Positions 45,308 through 54,224 are shown, numbered from the stretch's first letter. The stretch is DNA of 64,000 bases from Chitinophaga sp. CF118 (GCF_900112615.1 NZ_FOMK01000011.1:1-64000); one strand, 5' to 3'. The notes: a model not told the origin generated them from the sequence alone. Made by a program: numbers and translations.

Positions 45308-46525
45308 ATGGAAAGGAAAAGTTTTTTAAAAGCAGTTGTGTTTGTTTCACTCGCGCCGGTGTTATTGCTGGCAGCCTGCAAAGATGCAGGTAAAAAACAG
45401 GAGGCTGATGAAAAGAAGCAAACCTACACCTGTCCCATGCACCCGCAGATAGTGCAGAATAAGCCTGGGACCTGCCCTATATGCGGTATGGACCTGGTGC
45501 CGTTTGATAAGAATAATAAAGAAAGCTCACTTACATTGGGAGAAACTCAGATAGCGCTGGGCAACATCACTACAATGGTTATAGGTTCGGATACTTTATC
45601 CAATTTCAAACAACTGAATGGCCGGCTGGTAACGGATCCCGAAAAATCTGCTGTTATTTCAAGCAGGGTGCCAGGCCGGATTGAGATGCTTTATATAAAA
45701 GAAACAGGTGTAAAAGTAAACAAGGGTCAGCCTTTGTATAAAATATATTCAGAACAGCTGGCATCCTTGCAACAGGAGTACCTGATGGCAGCAGCACAGA
45801 TAAAACAGTTCCCGGACGATGCCCGTTTTCAGCAAATTGAGAAGGCCGCACGGCAAAAGCTGGTGCTGTATGATCAATCAGATGCAGAGATCAGCAGGTT
45901 GGTACAATCTCAAAAGGTGAACCCTTATGTTATTTACCCGGCAACCGTTAGCGGGGTGGTATCAGAACTTATTGTTTCGGAAGGACAATATGTAGGAGAG
46001 GGTAGCGCCGTTATGCGTCTGGAAGGTTATAATCAACTTTGGGTAGAAGCCGATTTGTATCCCGCAGAAGCATCTGCTGTTCATGTGGGGCAATCAGTAA
46101 AGGTGATCATTGCCGGATGGGAAAATGAACCACAAACCATGACTGTACAGTTTATCAATCCGTCATTGCAAAGTGGCAGTCAATTGATGCAGGTACGTGG
46201 AAGTATTTCTAATCCTGATAACCGCTGGCAACCAGGTTTGCAGGCAAACATCTTTTTACCGGTTAAAAGTAAGGGGGATGTATTAAGTCTGCCAGTAAAC
46301 GCGGTAATCAGAGATGGTAAAGGAGCACATGTATGGATTGGAAAAGCACGTGGAAAATTTGAACCCCGTATGGTAAAAACAGGTATGGAAAATTTCGATG
46401 TTGTTGAAATTACAGACGGATTAGAGGCAGGAGATACGGTGGTAGTTACCGGCGCTTATTTATTGTATTCTGAATATATTCTTAAAAAAGGATCAGATCC
46501 AATGGCTGGTATGTCTGGAATGTGA
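45308..46525 (+). CDS. CusB-like RND periplasmic adaptor (second)
   Basis: 405 residues, lipobox LLAAC (Cys 23). It has the same heavy-metal-binding segment as the upstream adaptor (YTCPMHPQIVQNKPGTCPICGMDLVPF, read in parts; ~39-65). Membrane-fusion core: AVISSRVPGRIEMLYIKETGVKVNKGQPLYKIYSEQL, alpha-hairpin (LASLQQEYLMAAAQIK), VSELIVSEGQYVGEGSAVMRLEG and the C-terminal domain with DVLSLPVNAVIRDGKGAHVWI. It lacks the Gly/Met insert of its neighbour. RND pumps need a trimer of adaptor dimers, so the two could form heterodimers. It starts 16 bp after the first adaptor. Confidence 0.9.
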   Translation: MERKSFLKAVVFVSLAPVLLLAACKDAGKKQEADEKKQTYTCPMHPQIVQNKPGTCPICGMDLVPFDKNNKESSLTLGETQIALGNITTMVIGSDTLSNFKQLNGRLVTDPEKSAVISSRVPGRIEMLYIKETGVKVNKGQPLYKIYSEQLASLQQEYLMAAAQIKQFPDDARFQQIEKAARQKLVLYDQSDAEISRLVQSQKVNPYVIYPATVSGVVSELIVSEGQYVGEGSAVMRLEGYNQLWVEADLYPAEASAVHVGQSVKVIIAGWENEPQTMTVQFINPSLQSGSQLMQVRGSISNPDNRWQPGLQANIFLPVKSKGDVLSLPVNAVIRDGKGAHVWIGKARGKFEPRMVKTGMENFDVVEITDGLEAGDTVVVTGAYLLYSEYILKKGSDPMAGMSGM

Positions 46526-46573
46526 TATTTAAACATTTACACCTAATTGCGTATTTATAAAAATCAAAAAATA

Positions 46574-47134
46574 ATGAAACAATTCATGAAAGTAGCAATG
46601 GTTAATCTGTTGGCCCTGATATTCCTGGCCTCATGTGGCAACAGTAATGTAAGTAAAGACAGTAAGGCCATTGACTCAACCAATGAGCAGGAGGTTGCTG
46701 TAGCACAAAGCACTACTTCCGTACCGGGAATTCAGTTGAAGAACGATAAGCTGAATGCAATTTATCAGCATTATATACACCTTACTTCTGCGCTGATTAA
46801 AGGCGATGTGAAAGAAGCCAGGTTAGCAGGTAATGCCATTGAAACCGGAGCCAAAGAAGTGGCAGGCGGTGAAGCAATTAGTTCAAATGCCTCAAAAATA
46901 ACTGCCACAACTGATATAGAGGAGCAACGGATTGCGTTTTCAGCATTAAGTAACGATTTCATTTCCCTGGCCAGAAAATCGGGTCTGAATAGCGGTCAGC
47001 TGTATGTTGATTTCTGTCCTATGGCGATGAATAACAAGGGTGCTTACTGGCTGAGCGGTGATAAGGAAATACAGAATCCTTATTTCGGAGATCAGATGCT
47101 GACCTGTGGAGAAGTAAAAGAAACGATTCAATAA
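46574..47134 (+). CDS. DUF3347-domain lipoprotein
   Basis: About 186 residues from the ATG at 46574 (the frame is open from a TTG at 46547). Lipobox FLASC. The DUF3347 domain (~55-186) shows IYQHYIHLTSALIKGDVKEARLAGNAIE, LSNDFISLARKSG, and the characteristic C-terminal LYVDFCPMAMNNKGAYWLSGDKEIQNPYFGDQMLTCGEV (each read in parts). The Cys/Met/Met cluster in this block is a good copper site. It sits in the periplasm as part of the cluster. Confidence 0.88.
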   Translation: MKQFMKVAMVNLLALIFLASCGNSNVSKDSKAIDSTNEQEVAVAQSTTSVPGIQLKNDKLNAIYQHYIHLTSALIKGDVKEARLAGNAIETGAKEVAGGEAISSNASKITATTDIEEQRIAFSALSNDFISLARKSGLNSGQLYVDFCPMAMNNKGAYWLSGDKEIQNPYFGDQMLTCGEVKETIQ

Positions 47135-47203
47135 TATCTCAGATACAATCCGGAAATATTGGTTCGCTTTTAATCATTTCAATTATTTTACTTTCAGATT
47201 TTC

Positions 47204-47986
47204 ATGGCAAAAAGCAAGCATTACTACATTCGCAGGTCACATCGTTATCTGGGTCTTATCCTGGGCATTCAGTTCCTGCTCTGGACAATTGGAGGTCTAT
47301 ATTTCAGCTGGAGTAATATGGACGAAGTACATGGTGATTTCCAGAAAAAGCCGGAGCCGTTGTTATCGGCGGGCCTTCCACTCGTATCTCCTTCGGTAGC
47401 TTTAGATAGTATCAAAAAGACAGCAGGGATAGACTCAATATCTTCCATTCAGTTAATACAGATCCTGGGCAAACCATACTATCAGATAAGAAGTAAAGGA
47501 GTTGCAGGCAATGGCATGTCGCATGAGCATTCCGGCCATCACCAGGTTTATCTCGTTGATGCCACTACCAGCAGGATCAGGCCCGCGCTTTCCCGGCAGG
47601 AAGCTGTAGAAGTAGCTATGGCACGGTTTAACGGTAATCCGAAGATAGCATCGGTAGAATACTTAACAGCCACCGGCGGGCACCATGAATACCGGGAAAG
47701 TGCCTTGCCGGCATATGCTGTAACCTTTGAGCATCCCACTGCTACTACCGTGTATGTAGCAACAGAACTGGGAACTGTTCAGAAGTTTCGCAATAATAAA
47801 TGGCGAATCTTCGACTTCCTGTGGATGTTGCACACTATGGATTATCAGTCCAGAGATAATATCGGTAACATCATGTTACGTGCTTTCTCAATTTTTGGCC
47901 TGTTTACGGTAATGTCTGGTTTCCTGCTTTATGCCGTGAGTGCCCGATGGCTGAAACGAGGTAAAAAGAGGGTGGTGGTAAGATAA
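47204..47986 (+). CDS. PepSY-domain membrane protein
   Basis: 260 residues. Membrane helix ~14-34 (YLGLILGIQFLLWTIGGLYFSW), a periplasmic region with two PepSY-like parts and a His-rich stretch GMSHEHSGHHQVYLVD (~107-122) that could bind copper, then IFDFLWMLHTMDYQSRDNIGNIMLRAFSIFGLF (read in parts) and a C-terminal helix followed by a basic tail. Resembles the PepSY-TM proteins found with metal-uptake or export systems. Last gene of the copper cluster. A weak trailing coding-like stretch follows to 48102. Confidence 0.85.
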   Translation: MAKSKHYYIRRSHRYLGLILGIQFLLWTIGGLYFSWSNMDEVHGDFQKKPEPLLSAGLPLVSPSVALDSIKKTAGIDSISSIQLIQILGKPYYQIRSKGVAGNGMSHEHSGHHQVYLVDATTSRIRPALSRQEAVEVAMARFNGNPKIASVEYLTATGGHHEYRESALPAYAVTFEHPTATTVYVATELGTVQKFRNNKWRIFDFLWMLHTMDYQSRDNIGNIMLRAFSIFGLFTVMSGFLLYAVSARWLKRGKKRVVVR

Positions 47987-48639
47987 CAGGGGAGACGCTA
48001 TATTTGAAAGAAGGTAAGCTTGTAACCGGAAGGAGTTTATATAAAAAATGGCTCCATAAGTTGCAATCTAAAGGATTTGATTACGAGATTGATTTTAAAT
48101 AATGATTGAAAAGAAAATAGAGGGGGTTGACATCCTGAAAATGTACCATCCATATCTCTTCTTTTATAGACGGATAAACCCTCCTGGTTTCCCGGTGTAA
48201 TCTATAGCTCCTTTAAGCCTGGCCATATTGTAGTGTGTAAGTACTACGATTTACTTAAAATCTGTTATTAAGCCCTCTATAACCCCTCTATAAGTCCCCC
48301 TTAAATAAGGAGGGCTTATAGAGGGGTTATAGAGGGGTTGTATAGGGCTTATATAGGGCTTATAGCACAAGGAGCCATGAATCTAACCAGTATCGGTATA
48401 GTCCTAATATAGGTTTACACATTTGTTAGATAATCCTGTTTGAAGTTTACAATAGTATTTGATAAACAAAGCTTCTGTGGCTGCAATCCCTTCTGGTAAA
48501 CTAAAGTGTATCCCTAAAATCACCTGATTGTAGATTTTATAGATGGCATGATCCTTATTGTCAATAGATTGTACGTTGTTCTTGCAAAAATAAAGGTTGA
48601 CTTTTGAAATTATAAAGGTTGTCTTTAGTTTTGCAAGGT
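47987..48639. other. Gene-poor region with large hairpin and gene debris (653 bp)
   Basis: A frame ending at the TAA at 48100-48102 reads GETLYLKEGKLVTGRS then LYKKWLHKLQSKGFDYEIDFK with coding character but no start, so it is probably the 3' remnant of a lost gene. The hairpin at 48273-48336 follows. A minus-strand open frame (48404-48649) has weak coding character and no recognised family. Overall this is a junction between the copper cluster and a patch of degraded accessory genes. Confidence 0.5.
48273..48336. repeat. Very long hairpin with internal repeats
   Basis: The arms (48273-48302 and 48307-48336) pair over 30 bp with one mismatch around the 4-nt loop AAAT. Each arm contains two CCCTCTATAA-type units, so it is a repeat within a palindrome. 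Further direct copies of TATAGGGCTTA follow to about 48366. No coding capacity. In either orientation it would form an exceptionally stable RNA hairpin. Confidence 0.8.
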
Positions 48640-48967
48640 ATGGAAACATTACCCCGTTATATTACCTCACGATTGCTACAGGCTTTAAATGTAAGTCCTG
48701 TTGTTTTCCTGAATGGAGCTAGACAAATCCGGTAAAAGTACCCTCGTACAAAATCTCAGGGAACAAATTGGCAGCAATAGTGATGCTGCTTCTTATGTAT
48801 CATTTGACCGTCCTACGCATATGGCGGCGGCATCATCAGCTCCGGAAAGTATCCTGTCTGCTTATAAAAACACTTTAATCATTGATGAAGTGCAGCTTGT
48901 CCCTGAACTTTTCCGCGCGCTAAAGGTTGTCGTTGATGAATTACGATTACAAGAATTTCACTTATAG
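48640..48967 (+). pseudogene. Frameshifted, truncated AAA_14-type ATPase
   Basis: The ATG at 48640 opens METLPRYITSRLLQAL, then VVFLNGARQ, and hits a stop just before the Walker A Lys. Removing one base (an extra A in CAAA at ~48724-48727) restores GARQSGKSTLVQ in the frame starting at 48713, which continues through SYVSFDRPTHMAAA and the Walker B-like TLIIDEVQLVPELF, then stops at DELRLQEFHL. This is the N-terminal third of the AAA_14/DUF4143 ATPases (normally ~380 aa). One frameshift and loss of the rest make it a clear pseudogene. Confidence 0.85.
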
Positions 48968-49522
48968 TTATATTTTTCTTTTGTCCCATTCCCTTTTCAA
49001 CATGGCATATTGAAATTCGCTTCCCCATTTTCCTTTAAAAAATATATTCTCAATAAAATGTCCTTCTTGTCGGAAGCTAATGCTTTTTAGCAAGTTAATC
49101 GAGGCGGTATTTTCGACATCTACGATTTCTACAACCCGATGAATATTTTTTGTGTCAAACAGGAAAGTCAAAAGTGTAAATAAGGCTTCCTTTGCATAAC
49201 CTTTCTTTTGTTCAAGGTGTGAAATAGTAATTCCTATTTCCGCAATTCTTAGATCGTATTGATCAAGTTTAATTGCGCAGTCGCCAATTAGCTTTCCTGT
49301 TTCTTTGTTCTCAATTGCGTATTGTACCCATTCTCCTGCTTTCCCATAATGTTTCTCCGAATTTGTTTTAATAAAAGCATCACTCTGTTCCATTGTCATG
49401 ACATCAAAGCCCTGGTATTTTGTTACTTCAGGGTTCGAACGATAAATATAAAAGTCAGGGAGATCTGTTGATACAAGGTGCCTTATATTGAGTCGTGGGG
49501 TTATTAAATTCAATGTTTCCAT
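48968..49522 (-). CDS. GNAT-family N-acetyltransferase (RimJ/RimL-like)
   Basis: 184 residues. Opens METLNLITPRLNIRHLVSTDLPDFY, the RimJ/RimL-type start. Acetyl-CoA binding region ~95-115: ITISHLEQKKGYAKEALFTLLTFLFDTKNIHRV (read in parts), where QKKGYAKEA is the Q/RxxGxG/A motif. ENTASINLLKSISFRQEGHFIENIFFKGKW is the conserved C-terminal block. It probably acetylates a small molecule or a protein N-terminus in the cytoplasm. Its 3' end abuts the AAA pseudogene end directly (48967/48968), in opposite orientation. Confidence 0.88.
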   Translation of the reverse strand: METLNLITPRLNIRHLVSTDLPDFYIYRSNPEVTKYQGFDVMTMEQSDAFIKTNSEKHYGKAGEWVQYAIENKETGKLIGDCAIKLDQYDLRIAEIGITISHLEQKKGYAKEALFTLLTFLFDTKNIHRVVEIVDVENTASINLLKSISFRQEGHFIENIFFKGKWGSEFQYAMLKREWDKRKI

Positions 49523-49573
49523 TTTCTATATGATATATTTAAAACACAAAAGGCATAGATACGAATTTATACA

Positions 49574-50374
49574 TTAGTTCTCCTCCTTCATCACCAATGC
49601 CTGTGGTAACATCAACAGAAAAGGTAATGCCTTGGAATAATCAAGTTCGGTATATTCAATTCCAAGAAGACGTATATGATTATAATATTCCTGGTGCTTG
49701 ATATAATAATATTTCTCTGATTGAATAAACCAGGCTGCTGGTCCTAACTTTTGCGCCAGAAACCATTTCTCCAATAAACGCGCACTTCTGCCATTACCAT
49801 CATTCCAGGGGTGTATTTTTACAAATATCAGATGGATCAAACTGGCAAAGAAAAATGTTTCCTGTATAGTTAGATTTGTTGCTAGTAATATTTCAAGGTC
49901 AGCATAAAACTTACTCATTTCTGTAGCTACTTCAAAAGGAGAAGTAGCTATATATTCAATACGTCCATCATTGGTTGTAACATACATATTCTGGCTCCGG
50001 AATTTCCCCTGCCAGTTTTTTGCTACAATGTGTTTTGCCAGAACCGTATGTGCTTGTGAAATGGTTGCTTTATTGGGAATTTGATTTTGGGCAAATTCAT
50101 ATGCGAGATAGAGATCATCAATTTTTCGGGTATAATCAGGTTCAAATTCTATTCCAAATCTTTTATGCTTAACATAGGAATCAAGCTCAATAGTAGCACC
50201 TTCTATTTTGCTCGAATATACAGATGCAACAGATGTATAAAAGCTGAATTCTTTGGTAGATAATGGGGCATCAGAAAGCTGGCTATAGGCAGTTGTCAAT
50301 ATTTCAGCCGATGTTACTGAAATATACCCGCTTAATAAATCTGCTGTTAATATTTGCAATTCTAATGGCTTCAT
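49574..50374 (-). CDS. Fic-family protein
   Basis: About 266 residues from the ATG at 50374; the 17 codons upstream overlap the terminator of the tRNA operon, so that longer start is unlikely. The Fic motif HPWNDGNGRSARLL has catalytic H188 and the anion-binding GNGR. An N-terminal inhibitory motif of the (S/T)xxxE(G/N) type is present as SSKIEG (54-59), making this a class II, self-inhibited enzyme. It is expected to transfer AMP (or another phosphate-linked group) from a nucleotide to a hydroxyl of a target protein. No antitoxin gene is adjacent. Confidence 0.9.
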   Translation of the reverse strand: MKPLELQILTADLLSGYISVTSAEILTTAYSQLSDAPLSTKEFSFYTSVASVYSSKIEGATIELDSYVKHKRFGIEFEPDYTRKIDDLYLAYEFAQNQIPNKATISQAHTVLAKHIVAKNWQGKFRSQNMYVTTNDGRIEYIATSPFEVATEMSKFYADLEILLATNLTIQETFFFASLIHLIFVKIHPWNDGNGRSARLLEKWFLAQKLGPAAWFIQSEKYYYIKHQEYYNHIRLLGIEYTELDYSKALPFLLMLPQALVMKEEN

Positions 50375-50417
50375 AAATTTATGCCGGATATCTACTGAAT
50401 TTAAGCAATAAAGCGGT

Positions 50418-50452
50418 ACAAACAAAAAAGGCCGTTCTTTCGAACGACCTTT
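50418..50452 (-). terminator. Terminator of the tRNA operon
   Basis: On the minus strand an 11-bp stem (arms 50442-50452 and 50427-50437, one wobble pair) with a 4-nt GAAA loop is followed by a T-rich tract (complement of 50418-50428). It lies 31 bp after tRNA-Leu. Confidence 0.85.
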
Positions 50453-50482
50453 AATCTCTTAGAGCCTCTGCTCTGGTAAACG

Positions 50483-50568
50483 TACCCGGAAACGGAGTTG
50501 AACCGTCACTCCCCTTGCGGAGAACAGGATTTTAAGTCCGGCGTGTCTACCAATTCCACCATCCGGGT
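50483..50568 (-). tRNA. tRNA-Leu (anticodon TAA)
   Basis: 86 nt. Acceptor stem ACCCGGA / TCCGGGT with discriminator A, D-arm with TGGTAGACACG, anticodon arm with ACTTAAAATC giving anticodon TAA, a long variable arm (CTCCGCAAGGGGAG type, as expected for Leu), and TpsiC loop GGTTCAACTCC. No CCA encoded. Confidence 0.93.
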
Positions 50569-50621
50569 ATCCTGGAAACAAAAAATCCAAACTGCAAGCA
50601 ATTTGGAAGTGTTGTTACTGG

Positions 50622-50694
<73 letters not shown>

Positions 50695-50749
50695 ATAGTT
50701 TTTAAGAACTTTACCCGCTAAAAGAACTGTTGTTTTTTCGTTGGGATTG

Positions 50750-50779
50750 CAAAGATAGGAATTGTTTTGAAAAAACAAA
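50750..50779 (-). promoter_or_regulatory. Promoter of the tRNA-Gly/tRNA-Leu operon
   Basis: On the minus strand: -33 box TTTG (50776-50779), 18-bp spacer, -7 box TATCTTTG (50750-50757), an excellent match to the Bacteroidota primary-sigma consensus TTTG / TAnnTTTG. It lies 55 bp before the tRNA-Gly 5' end. Confidence 0.7.
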
Positions 50780-50803
50780 ATTCCTACCCCTTATTTTTAA
50801 TAA

Positions 50804-51649
50804 TTACTTAGAATAACGGTATTTGATTATCCCCAGTAATTCATTCTTTTTACCATAACATTCCTCTTTATCCGGCAGGCCCTGTATATTGTAAGTATAC
50901 TTCCATATAGTATAGTTCGCCGATTGTCCGTTCACGGTAGTCATCTGTGTTATTCTTTTCAGATTATCGTATTCGAACATGTAATCAGGTAGCATTTTCT
51001 GACGGGAAGGAGAGTAGCGTACAATGTCTGTCAGCAAGCCTTTATCATTGTATTTATAGTATATCCGCTGACTGTAAACATTATTGCCGGACTCAAATTC
51101 TTCAGCTACCTGTCCCTTCTCATTCAAGGTAAAAGTAACAGTAGATGAATCCTGAATCCTGTCATTATGAAAGTGGATCATCTTTAGCGGACGGCCCAGC
51201 GAATCATAAATATATCTTCTCGTTTCTGTAAACTGATATTTACTTTTCTGATCCTGTGACACCAGGTATACCTCTGTCAGTTTGTAAGCCGTATCGCGGA
51301 TATAATTGATGATAGTGGTACTGTTCTGTGAACTGTCAACCGTTTTTGTCAGCTTCCCATTTGTGGAGAAGTAAGACATCATGGAGGAGTAACCGGTAGC
51401 CCTGGACTGTACTTTGGACTTCATTTTCCGGTAGTTCTGCAGTATTTCCCGCTGACACCTGAAATCATCATCGCTTTCCATATTCGCATCCAAACTCTCT
51501 ACCCACTGCGTAAGCACTTTATTTTCTTTTAATACCTGCAGATTGTTTTCCGTACGTATAGTATTGAAAATGTCCTGGTAATAAAACTGGCCATTAGTCA
51601 CTCCCTGCAGCCCAAATACTACAGCTATCAGCAAAAATAATTTTCTCAT
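50804..51649 (-). CDS. Secreted YD/RHS-like hypothetical protein
   Basis: About 281 residues from MRKLFLLIAVVFGLQGVTNGQF, a signal peptide; the frame extends 12 codons further upstream to 51685, but this start places the signal at the N-terminus. The C-terminal ~170 residues have repeated Tyr-rich strands (RRYIYDSLGRPLKMIHF, YYKYNDKGLLTDIVRY, FEYDNLKRITQM, WKYTYNIQGLPDKEE), a YD/RHS-repeat-like pattern that forms beta strands. No catalytic motif. It probably sits in the periplasm or on the surface; function unknown. Confidence 0.75.
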   Translation of the reverse strand: MRKLFLLIAVVFGLQGVTNGQFYYQDIFNTIRTENNLQVLKENKVLTQWVESLDANMESDDDFRCQREILQNYRKMKSKVQSRATGYSSMMSYFSTNGKLTKTVDSSQNSTTIINYIRDTAYKLTEVYLVSQDQKSKYQFTETRRYIYDSLGRPLKMIHFHNDRIQDSSTVTFTLNEKGQVAEEFESGNNVYSQRIYYKYNDKGLLTDIVRYSPSRQKMLPDYMFEYDNLKRITQMTTVNGQSANYTIWKYTYNIQGLPDKEECYGKKNELLGIIKYRYSK

Positions 51650-51880
51650 ATACATATTAGATGCAAAAATAATCCTTCGATTCATTTTTGATAAGATAAT
51701 TTTATATTTACCCCCTATAACGTACTGTACAGTTAGAAATAGGTGCTACTTTGAACGGAAGTTACCGGAAAGATATTGTATACGCCACTATTTTGAAAAA
51801 TACAACCATTTGGTTATACCACGGATTTAAAGAATTGAAAAATATTGATTGTCAATTAATTATTAGCAAGCTAAACAATT

Positions 51881-51888
51881 TATATTTG
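51881..51888 (+). promoter_or_regulatory. -7 promoter box of enoyl-CoA hydratase gene
   Basis: TATATTTG matches TAnnTTTG and lies 46 bp before the start codon at 51935. No clear -33 TTTG is at the right distance, so this is tentative. Confidence 0.35.
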
Positions 51889-51934
51889 CAAATTTCACAG
51901 CGATCGTAGCAGTATTAATTCCGTAACTTAGGAT

Positions 51935-52714
51935 ATGCAACCGGAATATATTATCATACACCAGCAAGTTGCCCCATACGTGGCGCATATACAATTAAAC
52001 AGACCCAAAGAGCTAAATGCGTTAAACTTACAGCTCATGACCGAACTGAAAGACGCATTAAAGATCCTGGATGCAGATGACAGTGTACGCGCTATCGTAA
52101 TTAGCGGTAACGAAAAAGCCTTTGCTGCAGGCGCAGATATTAAACAGATGGCGGGTAAAAGCGCTATGGATATGTTTAACACTGACCAGTTCAGCACCTG
52201 GGATACAATAAAGAAAATTAAGAAGCCGTTGATTGCTGCTGTAAGCGGTTTTGCACTTGGCGGTGGCTGTGAACTGGTAATGTTGTGCGATATGATTGTG
52301 GCCAGTGAAACGGCCCGCTTCGGACAACCAGAGATAAAAATTGGCGTTATGCCCGGTGCTGGGGGAACTCAGCGGTTAACCAGAGCAATAGGAAAAGCCC
52401 TTGCGATGGAAATGGTCTTAACCGGCCGTTATATTACCGCTGAAGAAGCATTGAAGGCCGGACTTATTAACCGGATCGTTCCTGTAGAACTATACTTACA
52501 GGAAGCCGTTAAACTGGCAACCGAAATAGCAGCGCTAAGCCCCTTAGCCGTAAAAATGGCAAAAGAATCTGTACTGAAAGCATTTGATAGTTCTCTTGAG
52601 GAAGGATTGCATTTTGAACGTAAAAATTTTTACCTGCTGTTTGCCTCCGATGATCAAAAAGAGGGAATGCAGGCTTTTGTTGAAAAAAGAACACCCGTAT
52701 TTAAAGGAAAGTGA
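51935..52714 (+). CDS. Enoyl-CoA hydratase/isomerase (crotonase family)
   Basis: 259 residues, typical short-chain hydratase. CoA-binding and oxyanion-hole blocks are clear: FAAGADIKQMAG (~65-76, the first oxyanion-hole Gly), ALGGGCELVMLCDMIVAS (~107-124, with the Glu-type catalytic position GGGCELV), FGQPEIKIGVMPGAGGTQRLTR (~129-150, with the second catalytic Glu in PEI). It hydrates 2-enoyl-CoA to 3-hydroxyacyl-CoA in beta-oxidation or a related path. It stands alone; other beta-oxidation genes are not in the window. Confidence 0.93.
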   Translation: MQPEYIIIHQQVAPYVAHIQLNRPKELNALNLQLMTELKDALKILDADDSVRAIVISGNEKAFAAGADIKQMAGKSAMDMFNTDQFSTWDTIKKIKKPLIAAVSGFALGGGCELVMLCDMIVASETARFGQPEIKIGVMPGAGGTQRLTRAIGKALAMEMVLTGRYITAEEALKAGLINRIVPVELYLQEAVKLATEIAALSPLAVKMAKESVLKAFDSSLEEGLHFERKNFYLLFASDDQKEGMQAFVEKRTPVFKGK

Positions 52715-52787
52715 ATAGACGAAGTATAATCCGGATTTAGCTGCTTTTTATCCGTAACTCGTCATTCCTAATAGAACCAAAGAAACC

Positions 52788-53306
52788 ATGACGATTAATA
52801 GACAACTGGCTGCTCTTTATGTAATGGCTGCTTGCATTTTAGGATGTAAGCAACCAACGGTAATTAAAATTGAAGAAAAAAAACGGTGTGTCCCTCCGGA
52901 AACAGATACAATGATAGCTGCCAGCGATACTGTAGAACCAATTCAGATAGCTTCCTGGCAACTATTTGAACGATTTGATGGTAAATATGCCCTTGAAACC
53001 GGCATGTTAGAGAAAGAACCGCTTAAAACACGTATCAGCCAACTATTAGGAAAAGAAGAAGTGGCTTTTACAGAACGGTTTGATGTGACACCACCCGTAG
53101 AAGTTGAAGGCCCAATACTCTATAACCAGGGCTGCCGGCGCCATTACTGTGGTACAGATGAAGCTGCAATTGCAGTAGATATGAACCGCGACCTGGTGTA
53201 CGTTGGTATTTCCGTAAATGGAATCGTAAAACTCTATGGGGAAAAGCATGACTCAACTTACCCGCAAAAACTATTAAGGTGGAAACAGAAATTCCCACTA
53301 AACTAA
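52788..53306 (+). CDS. Hypothetical lipoprotein
   Basis: 172 residues. Signal with lipobox ILGC (Cys ~20). The mature part is small and mixed, with three further Cys (KKRCVPPE; GCRRHYCGTDEAAIAVD, read in parts) that could form a disulfide, and a DLVYVGISVNGIVKLYG strand segment. No named family recognised. It lies between the enoyl-CoA hydratase and the convergent DUF983 gene. Confidence 0.7.
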   Translation: MTINRQLAALYVMAACILGCKQPTVIKIEEKKRCVPPETDTMIAASDTVEPIQIASWQLFERFDGKYALETGMLEKEPLKTRISQLLGKEEVAFTERFDVTPPVEVEGPILYNQGCRRHYCGTDEAAIAVDMNRDLVYVGISVNGIVKLYGEKHDSTYPQKLLRWKQKFPLN

Positions 53307-53328
53307 TATTGCGCTGACCAAAATCATG

Positions 53329-53748
53329 TTATACAGGCTTTTGGTCAGCCTCTTTCCTGTGGAGCCTTCCTGGTTCATAACTCACAAAAAAGTTCAGATA
53401 AAGGGTCCTTGACCAGCGAATAAGCCCGGGCATGATCAATCCCAGCAGAATCCCATTCACAATCAGCCAGTGAAAAACACTGTCATCTCTCCAGCTGATC
53501 CCAAAAATCAACCAGTACCAGGCTAAATTGAATAGCGAAAAAAGCACCGCAACCACATAACTTACATACCCGGTTCCATACCAAAAGCCTATTTCCAGTT
53601 CGGTTTTTTGTCCACATACAGGACAATTGTCATGCATATCAAAAACCTTTTTCAGCACATAAGGATTCTTGTTCTTAAACAGATCCCCCTGTCTGCAACG
53701 TGGGCACTTATTCAGTAATAAACTGGGTATATAGGATGGGTTCTTCAT
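53329..53748 (-). CDS. DUF983-family membrane protein
   Basis: 139 residues. An N-terminal zinc-ribbon-like region with two CxxC pairs (CPRCRQGDLF and CPVCGQKTE), then two membrane helices (YVSYVVAVLFSLFNLAWYWLIFG and FHWLIVNGILLGLIMPGL, read in parts) and a basic C-terminus. This is the normal DUF983 layout; function unknown. The start codon overlaps the stop of the upstream 80-aa gene by 4 bp, so the two are translationally coupled. Confidence 0.9.
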   Translation of the reverse strand: MKNPSYIPSLLLNKCPRCRQGDLFKNKNPYVLKKVFDMHDNCPVCGQKTELEIGFWYGTGYVSYVVAVLFSLFNLAWYWLIFGISWRDDSVFHWLIVNGILLGLIMPGLIRWSRTLYLNFFVSYEPGRLHRKEADQKPV

Positions 53749-53987
53749 AAATTGGTAACTGCCTGTAGCAGTGATTGCCTGCGAAGATGTATAATAGCAT
53801 AACGAAAGCTACTCCATTCGGTACTGTTAAAGGCAAGTGGCGATAAATTCTCTAAAATGCTCTGCAATTTTGCTAAACATCGTTGGATAATAAAGTCGTT
53901 CTTCTCTATAATGGCTTCTACCTCTGTGTAATTCTCTGCTGTCTTTAATTGCTCAACGATCTGTGATGCGTATTCGTCTGTTGTCAT
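53745..53987 (-). CDS. Small hypothetical protein, 80 aa
   Basis: Acidic helical protein (MTTDEYASQIVEQLKTAENYTEVEAIIEK, read in parts) with no Cys and no membrane segment beyond moderate hydrophobicity. It is coupled to the DUF983 gene by a 4-bp overlap. A TACCTTTG -7 box (54035-54042) lies 48 bp upstream without a clear -33. No named family. Confidence 0.75.
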   Translation of the reverse strand: MTTDEYASQIVEQLKTAENYTEVEAIIEKNDFIIQRCLAKLQSILENLSPLAFNSTEWSSFRYAIIHLRRQSLLQAVTNL

Positions 53988-54224
53988 GATTCATGTATAA
54001 AGATGCATTCTCTGACTTGAGATGTCTGACGCCGCAAAGGTACCTTAGTTGGGCATTAAATCCGTTAAATCTTTTCACTTAAAAAATTGATTTTTATCAA
54101 TTACTCAGAATTGAGGGTATTCAATGTTAATAAATAATACTCCGGTGGAATGGCTACATTAATACCCATCTTTTTACACAGGTTAAAAAACAATAATCCC
54201 GGGAAATAACCATATTGTTAGTAA

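Noticed and set aside
48273..48366. Repeated CCCTCTATAA/TATAGGGCTTA units considered as a CRISPR array
   Set aside because: Units are about 10 bp, contiguous and partly inverted, with no unique spacers and no cas genes nearby.
48404..48649. 81-codon minus-strand ORF
   Set aside because: Overlaps the start of the ATPase pseudogene, has weak codon character and no family resemblance.
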